From DHVE2 group archaeon (GTDB lineage Archaea > Thermoplasmatota > Thermoplasmata > Thermoplasmatales > Aciduliprofundaceae): a DNA stretch of 5,479 bases. The notes beneath the pieces are model-generated. The model was not told the DNA's origin. It was given only the letters and a program-made list of their open reading frames with translations, and ran no database searches. Position 1 is the first letter of the stretch. Every line of letters starts with the position of its first letter. Shown piece by piece: positions 1-2,714 of the stretch. The DNA is taken from assembly GCA_015520975.1 (NCBI GenBank), contig WAOZ01000232.1:1-5479 (forward strand). The letters are read 5' to 3'. A program made the translations under genes and the position numbers.

Positions 1-12
1 AAAAAAATTGTT

Positions 13-28
13 TTGTATTTGCATACAA
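13..28. repeat. Short inverted repeat in the left spacer
   Basis: TTGTAT-ttgc-ATACAA is a perfect 6-bp inverted repeat with a 4-bp spacer in the A/T-rich region before the first gene. It could be an operator or chance in low-complexity DNA. Its centre, TTTGCATA (18-25), recurs at 151-158 just before the first start codon. The rest of 1-130 shows only A/T-rich sequence and TATA-like elements. Confidence 0.3.
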
Positions 29-130
29 CATTTGGCAATCCGCCATTATAGTATATAAAATTTTCTCTCAAATTTTTGAAATATTTTATATAAAGCACAA
101 AATTTTACTTACGCAAAACCTGAAAATCAA

Positions 131-146
131 GAGAAAAAATTAAATC
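131..146 (+). promoter_or_regulatory. Probable BRE/TATA element of the KaiC-like gene
   Basis: A purine-rich run (131-139) followed by TTAAATC (140-146) looks like an archaeal BRE plus TATA box. The distance from the box to the ATG at 168 is 21 bp, which puts the expected transcription start at or next to the start codon. Other TATA-like sequences lie further upstream at 52-60 (TATATAAAA) and 85-94 (the palindrome TTTATATAAA). They could drive a transcript with a 5' leader, or a divergent gene to the left of the window. Confidence 0.45.
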
Positions 147-167
147 ATCTTTTGCATATATCCAACT

Positions 168-869
168 ATGTTGTTTCATGCAGTCCCTGGGTTGGAAAAG
201 ATTTTCAAGACAGATGTGAACAAACCAAAGGTGATTTTAATAGTGGGTCCGCCGGGTTCGATGAAAACCACATTCTCATACACGGTGATGAGCTATTATC
301 TCACAAAAACCGGCGAGTTCGGGCTGTACACCACCCTTGAAGAATCCGTTGACAGCCATCTTGCAAATATGGAAAGCCTCGGAATAAGTCTTTCGAAGAA
401 TATGCAGGTTTCGGATATAAGCGATCTCAGAGAGATGGATCTAATTTTGGGTGAAAAAGAGTATGTGGATTATCTCTCGCTCATAGAGAGGATGATCATG
501 CATTTCAAGGAAGAGATGGGAGATAAGTTCTCGTTCTTCACGCTAGACTCGCTGGGCGCGCTGTACTCACTGCTTCCAGACCTTGATAATGTGCGGCAGA
601 AGATGTTCTATTTCATGCGCACGCTTAGAAGCTATGACCTCTACTCGTTCATAATCATGGAGGAGCCCATAGGCGGCGGCTCGAATTATCTGGGTAACGA
701 GGGATTTCTCGTGGACGGTATAATACACCTCGGCGTGGACCGCTCCAGAGGAAGACTGGTGCGCTATATACAGGTTGAGAAAATGAGGACGAGCCAGCAC
801 AGTATGGAGAAATTCGCGTTTGAGTTCAAAAATGGGAAGATGTACATTCTGGGCCCGATATTTGAATGA
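168..869 (+). CDS. KaiC/RAD55-like RecA-superfamily ATPase (single domain)
   Basis: A 233-residue soluble protein made of one RecA-fold ATPase domain of the KaiC/GvpD/RAD55 group. Seen: an N-terminal V-P-G-L-E-K-I-F stretch resembling the KaiC lead-in to the P-loop; Walker A at residues 27-35 (GPPGSMKTT); the KaiC-type paired glutamates at 58-59 (YTTLEES); Walker B at 122-128 (SFFTLDS, Asp127); and a C-terminal VEKMRTSQHS at 203-212, the counterpart of the KaiC KMRG-x-H segment that reaches the neighbouring subunit's nucleotide. The family usually binds ATP as a ring or filament and acts in signalling or regulation; the actual role here is unknown. The glycine before the Walker A lysine is replaced by Met32. 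The start is the ATG at 168: there is no Shine-Dalgarno, but a TTAAATC box ends 21 bp upstream, so the mRNA is probably leaderless. The gene is complete and converges on archease, with 3 bp between stop codons. It is not RadA itself, which is longer and has a helix-hairpin-helix domain. Confidence 0.85.
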   Translation: MLFHAVPGLEKIFKTDVNKPKVILIVGPPGSMKTTFSYTVMSYYLTKTGEFGLYTTLEESVDSHLANMESLGISLSKNMQVSDISDLREMDLILGEKEYVDYLSLIERMIMHFKEEMGDKFSFFTLDSLGALYSLLPDLDNVRQKMFYFMRTLRSYDLYSFIIMEEPIGGGSNYLGNEGFLVDGIIHLGVDRSRGRLVRYIQVEKMRTSQHSMEKFAFEFKNGKMYILGPIFE

Positions 870-872
870 AGC

Positions 873-1301
873 TCATATATCAAAGAGCACCTTTAAATAC
901 CCTTTTTCCAGATTTATTTCAAGCTCGTGATAGGTGACGGCTTTTATCTCCATTTTTATGCCGTGCTTATCCTTTTTATACGGCTCCCCCAGACATATCG
1001 CTTTGAGAACGTATTCCTCTCCCACCTTATCAATCCAGACATTGAAATCCCCCATAACGAACAGTTCGGTGGTGAAAACATAAAGCAGTTCCGAAAGCCA
1101 GTCAACAACAAGTTCTTCAAGATCCTGAGCGGTGAGCTTCACGCGGTACTTGCCCGCGGGTTCTATCCTCTCTGCATCAACCATAAGATCGAACATAGCA
1201 TAGGCCGCTTTCTCGAATAATTCCTCTATGGTCTTTCCCCTGACGATTATCCCAATATCCGCTGTGTGCTCGAATATTTCGTAATCGTAATTCTCGCTCA
1301 C
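873..1301 (-). CDS. Archease, RtcB RNA-ligase cofactor
   Basis: A complete 142-residue archease, the usual length for the family. Archease speeds guanylylation and turnover of the tRNA-splicing and RNA-repair ligase RtcB in the cytoplasm. Signature features seen: YEIFEHTADIG at 7-17 with His12 and Asp15; the helical LVVDWLSELLY at 64-74; KMEIKAVTYHELEI at 116-129; and the terminal VLFDI at 138-142, whose Asp is typical of the family C-terminus. The start is a GTG at 1299-1301. It has no Shine-Dalgarno, but a TTTAATA box (minus strand, 1324-1330) ends 22 bp upstream, supporting a leaderless mRNA beginning at this GTG. The next in-frame Met is residue 36, beyond the HTAD motif, so a later start is unlikely. 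The gene lies directly downstream of tRNA-Arg and tRNA-Gly on the same strand, which suits an RNA-metabolism role; rtcB itself is not in view. Confidence 0.96.
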   Translation of the reverse strand: MSENYDYEIFEHTADIGIIVRGKTIEELFEKAAYAMFDLMVDAERIEPAGKYRVKLTAQDLEELVVDWLSELLYVFTTELFVMGDFNVWIDKVGEEYVLKAICLGEPYKKDKHGIKMEIKAVTYHELEINLEKGYLKVLFDI

Positions 1302-1323
1302 AGAAGACGATGGTTTTACGGTA

Positions 1324-1330
1324 TATTAAA
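1324..1330 (-). promoter_or_regulatory. TATA box of archease
   Basis: On the minus strand, TTTAATA (with flanking T's, 1322-1333) lies 22 bp before the GTG start at 1301. This fits an archaeal TATA box with transcription beginning at the start codon. It sits in the 48-bp gap after tRNA-Arg, so archease can be transcribed independently of the tRNA. Confidence 0.5.
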
Positions 1331-1339
1331 AATTCTGTT

Positions 1340-1344
1340 AAAAA
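1340..1344 (-). terminator. Oligo-T after tRNA-Arg
   Basis: Five T's on the minus strand begin 5 nt after the tRNA-Arg discriminator base. Archaeal RNA polymerase commonly terminates at short T-runs without a hairpin, so this is a plausible tRNA terminator. It lies just ahead of the archease TATA box. Confidence 0.35.
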
Positions 1345-1349
1345 TTCCA

Positions 1350-1424
1350 CGGGCGCGGCGGGATTTGAACCCGCGACCACTGACTTAGAAGGCCAGCGCC
1401 CTGTCCAGGCTAGGCCACGCGCCC
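1350..1424 (-). tRNA. tRNA-Arg (anticodon UCU)
   Basis: A 75-nt cloverleaf read on the minus strand. Acceptor GGGCGCG pairs with CGCGCCC; the D arm is GCC...GGC with a long D loop; the anticodon stem CUGGC/GUCAG contains one G-U pair and closes the loop CUUCUAA; the T arm is GCGGG-UUCAAAU-CCCGC; the discriminator is G. The anticodon UCU (genomic 1387-1389) reads AGA/AGG arginine codons. There is no intron in the anticodon loop and no encoded CCA, so the 3' end needs the CCA-adding enzyme. Confidence 0.97.
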
Positions 1425-1446
1425 GAAAAACCTTATAGTGAGGAGT

Positions 1447-1453
1447 TATTTAA
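1447..1453 (-). promoter_or_regulatory. TATA box of tRNA-Arg
   Basis: On the minus strand, TTAAATA follows a run of A's (the BRE position) and ends 22 bp before the tRNA 5' nucleotide at 1424. The same heptamer stands 24 bp before both other tRNA genes in the window, supporting a separate promoter for each tRNA. Confidence 0.6.
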
Positions 1454-1469
1454 TTTTTTTGAAATGCTC

Positions 1470-1474
1470 AAAAA
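1470..1474 (-). terminator. Oligo-T after tRNA-Gly
   Basis: Five T's on the minus strand start 1 nt after the tRNA-Gly discriminator base and lie before the tRNA-Arg promoter. This is a plausible archaeal T-run terminator that keeps the two tRNA transcripts separate. Confidence 0.4.
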
Positions 1475-1475
1475 G

Positions 1476-1548
1476 TGCGGGTGCCGGGATTCGAACCCGG
1501 GGCAAAGCCGTGGCAGGGCTTCGTGTTACCAGGCTACACCACACCCGC
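1476..1548 (-). tRNA. tRNA-Gly (anticodon GCC)
   Basis: A 73-nt cloverleaf on the minus strand. Acceptor GCGGGUG pairs with CACCCGC; the D arm is GUG...CAC; the anticodon stem AAGCC/GGCUU closes the loop CUGCCAC; the variable loop is 4 nt; the T arm is CCGGG-UUCGAAU-CCCGG; the discriminator is A. The anticodon GCC (genomic 1512-1514) reads GGC and GGU glycine codons. No intron and no encoded CCA. Confidence 0.97.
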
Positions 1549-1556
1549 CCACGAAG

Positions 1557-1571
1557 GTGATATATTATCAC
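1557..1571. repeat. Operator-like inverted repeat in the tRNA-Gly promoter
   Basis: GTGATA-tat-TATCAC is a perfect 6-bp inverted repeat with a 3-bp spacer. It occupies the space between the TATA box (1573-1579) and the tRNA-Gly 5' end (1548), the usual place for an archaeal repressor site. No regulator is identifiable, and A/T-rich composition makes chance possible. Confidence 0.35.
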
Positions 1572-1572
1572 A

Positions 1573-1579
1573 TATTTAA
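1573..1579 (-). promoter_or_regulatory. TATA box of tRNA-Gly
   Basis: TTAAATA on the minus strand ends 24 bp before the tRNA 5' base at 1548. Between the box and the tRNA lies a perfect inverted repeat (1557-1571), where a bound protein could block transcription. Confidence 0.6.
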
Positions 1580-1595
1580 GGTTTAACTTCGCTCG

Positions 1596-1625
1596 GCGCA
1601 ATCTATCATGAGAACAGATTCGCGC
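1596..1625. repeat. Imperfect hairpin in the divergent tRNA spacer
   Basis: GCGCAATCT (1596-1604) can pair with AGATT-c-GCGC (1616-1625), giving a 9-bp stem with one bulged C and an 11-nt loop. A second, mutually exclusive pairing joins 1589-1598 to 1637-1647 (TCGCTCGGCG with CGCCGAAGCGA, one bulge). No gene is visible here, and neither fold matches an RNA family I recognise. It is the only G/C-rich block in an otherwise A/T-rich 130-bp spacer. Confidence 0.35.
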
Positions 1626-1654
1626 TATTAAATAAACGCCGAAGCGATTAAATA
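1624..1654 (+). promoter_or_regulatory. tRNA-Val promoter with duplicated TATA box
   Basis: Two copies of an 11-bp motif, GCTATTAAATA (1624-1634) and GCGATTAAATA (1644-1654), lie 20 bp apart in direct orientation. The second TTAAATA (1648-1654) ends 24 bp before the tRNA-Val 5' base at 1679, the same spacing as at tRNA-Gly, so it is the likely functional box. The first may be a spare or an alternative promoter. A further TATA-like ATATATAAA (1661-1669) is too close to the tRNA to position its 5' end. Confidence 0.55.
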
Positions 1655-1678
1655 TCCGAAATATATAAACCTGCTTGA

Positions 1679-1751
1679 GGGCCCGTGGTCTAGTGGTTAT
1701 GACGTCGCCCTTACAAGGCGAAGGTCCCCGGTTCGAACCCGGGCGGGCCCA
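1679..1751 (+). tRNA. tRNA-Val (anticodon UAC)
   Basis: A 73-nt cloverleaf on the plus strand. Acceptor GGGCCCG pairs with CGGGCCC; the D arm is GUC...GAC; the anticodon stem UCGCC/GGCGA closes the loop CUUACAA; the variable loop is AGGUC; the T arm is CCCGG-UUCGAAC-CCGGG; the discriminator is A. The anticodon UAC (1712-1714) reads GUA and, with wobble, GUG. No intron and no encoded CCA. It is transcribed away from the tRNA-Gly/tRNA-Arg pair and towards birA. Confidence 0.97.
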
Positions 1752-1753
1752 TA

Positions 1754-1778
1754 TTTTAAAACCTCACAAAATTAATAT
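1754..1778 (+). promoter_or_regulatory. Two candidate TATA boxes upstream of birA
   Basis: TTTTAAA (1754-1760) ends 21 bp before an ATG at 1782, and TTAATAT (1772-1778) ends 26 bp before the birA ATG at 1805. By the spacing seen elsewhere in the window, the first would give an RNA beginning at the short ORF 1782-1808 and the second a leaderless birA mRNA. The T-run in the first box may also end the tRNA-Val transcript. Confidence 0.4.
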
Positions 1779-1781
1779 CCG

Positions 1782-1808
1782 ATGGATTCTACCTTACCAT
1801 TCGAATGA
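1782..1808 (+). other. Possible eight-codon upstream ORF overlapping the birA start
   Basis: An ATG at 1782 opens an eight-codon frame (MDSTLPFE) whose TGA stop overlaps the birA ATG in the arrangement ATGA. The TTTTAAA box 21 bp upstream would place a leaderless transcript start exactly here. If translated, it could couple to birA by stop-restart. It may equally be chance: the frame is very short and no homologue can be judged from sequence alone. Confidence 0.2.
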
Positions 1809-2491
1809 CCTGCAGTTTCCGAATACTGTATTTTGAACGCGTATCATCTACACAGGATGTCGCCAAGAAGAATCTGAAAGAAAATCTGGTGGTGGTTGCG
1901 GAGGAGATGTATGCTGGACGAGGAAGACGCGGTCATAAATGGCACGCACCCCGCGGCGGACTGTGGATGAGCGCCGTCGTCAAACCGCCTGAGAAAATGC
2001 ATTTGCTCACTCTCGCGGCGGGCGTGGCAGTTGTCAAAGCGCTTTCTGAACTGAACATATCCGCCGGATTGAAATATCCAAATGACATATTCGTGAACGG
2101 AAAAAAAGCCGGCGGCATACTCACAGAACTCTACGGAGAACTCGCCGTGGTGGGCATCGGCATAAATCTCCAGAATCAAATCCCGGATGAACTGCGCGAT
2201 ATCGCAATATCTCTACCCGATATCAAAAGAGACGCACTCCTTGGGAGTATACTGAAAAATCTGTGCGGAGAGATAAAAAAATCACCGGCAGAGATAATCC
2301 GGGAATGGAAACAGCACAGCATCACCCTTGGCAGATGGGTACGCGTTTCGGAGGTGCGCGAGGTTTATGAAGGTATCGCCATGGATCTAGATGAGGACGG
2401 TTTCCTGCTCGTGAAAACCGATGCAGGTATAAAGCGCGTGGTTGCCGGGGATGTGGCGTTTATAAACCCCGAGAAAGATTATATCCTTTGA
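1805..2491 (+). CDS. birA: Biotin-[acetyl-CoA-carboxylase] ligase (BirA/BPL), no HTH domain
   Basis: A complete 228-residue class I biotin protein ligase. It activates biotin with ATP to biotinyl-5'-AMP and transfers it to the lysine of biotin carboxyl carrier domains. Seen: VSSTQD at 13-18; the adenylate-binding loop GRGRRGHKW at 38-46; KYPND at 80-84 (commonly KWPND; here Tyr replaces Trp); KAGGIL at 101-106 with the conserved lysine; VGIGINL at 116-122; and a small C-terminal beta-barrel domain from about residue 175 (LGRWVRV to VAGDVAFI). It lacks the N-terminal helix-turn-helix of E. coli BirA, so it should be an enzyme and not a transcriptional repressor. The length fits short archaeal ligases of about 235 residues. 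The start at 1805 leaves 12 residues before the SSTQD motif, which is normal. No biotin synthesis or carboxylase gene is in the window. Confidence 0.95.
   Translation: MTCSFRILYFERVSSTQDVAKKNLKENLVVVAEEMYAGRGRRGHKWHAPRGGLWMSAVVKPPEKMHLLTLAAGVAVVKALSELNISAGLKYPNDIFVNGKKAGGILTELYGELAVVGIGINLQNQIPDELRDIAISLPDIKRDALLGSILKNLCGEIKKSPAEIIREWKQHSITLGRWVRVSEVREVYEGIAMDLDEDGFLLVKTDAGIKRVVAGDVAFINPEKDYIL
2479..2485 (+). promoter_or_regulatory. Possible internal TATA box for the zinc-ribbon gene
   Basis: TTATATC lies inside the last codons of birA and ends 21 bp before the GTG at 2507, the same distance as at the first gene of the window. This suggests the small gene can be transcribed as its own leaderless message even though it follows birA by only 15 bp. 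The match is short and lies in coding sequence. Confidence 0.3.
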
Positions 2492-2506
2492 ATCCCATAC
2501 CCTTCC

Positions 2507-2710
2507 GTGGCGGAGTACTGTTATATATGCGGACGCAAACTGCGAGACCCTCTGGCCATATTCTGCCCCGAATGCGAATATGAACTGAAACGTGCGAGGC
2601 TCGCCGATGAGGAGAGTTTTGAAGAGTATGTAGAACGCGTTCGCGAAGAAAATATACACCGCGCGCAGGCCAGCACCGAGCACATAAAAAGACTCGATGA
2701 ATTTTTCTGA
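2507..2710 (+). CDS. Small zinc-ribbon protein, function unknown
   Basis: A 67-residue protein with an N-terminal zinc ribbon: CYIC at 5-8 and CPEC at 20-23 give C-x2-C-x11-C-x2-C, a four-cysteine site for one structural zinc. The remainder (about 27-67) is highly charged and probably helical, rich in Glu and Arg, ending LDEFF. There is no membrane segment or signal peptide, so it should be cytoplasmic. I do not recognise a named family; such ribbons occur in small nucleic-acid- or protein-binding factors. The start is the GTG at 2507, the only candidate leaving the first CxxC intact with a short lead. It follows birA by 15 bp with no Shine-Dalgarno, so it is either co-transcribed or has its own promoter at 2479-2485. 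The four correctly spaced cysteines and the tight fit between neighbours make it likely to be real. Its TGA is 4 bp from the stop of the convergent transporter gene. Confidence 0.75.
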   Translation: MAEYCYICGRKLRDPLAIFCPECEYELKRARLADEESFEEYVERVREENIHRAQASTEHIKRLDEFF

Positions 2711-2714
2711 TGCA

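Noticed and set aside
152..340. TTG-started frame overlapping the start of the KaiC-like gene
   Set aside because: It overlaps the Walker A-coding frame out of phase and has no recognisable motif.
567..800. Minus-strand frame inside the KaiC-like gene
   Set aside because: Antisense to the Walker B region; no supporting feature.
927..1220. Plus-strand frame opposite archease
   Set aside because: Antisense to all archease signature motifs; no domain.
1177..1380. Minus-strand frame running from tRNA-Arg into archease
   Set aside because: It begins inside the tRNA and overlaps the archease N-terminus out of frame; its start residues are simply translated tRNA sequence.
1350..1751. tRNA introns or an integrated element at the tRNA genes
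   Set aside because: All three tRNAs fold as complete cloverleaves of 73-75 nt without a bulge-helix-bulge, and no duplicated tRNA 3' end or integrase gene is visible.
1844..2179. Minus-strand open frames over birA (1844-2179 and 1933-2124)
   Set aside because: Antisense to the conserved catalytic motifs of birA, with low-complexity translations and no domain.
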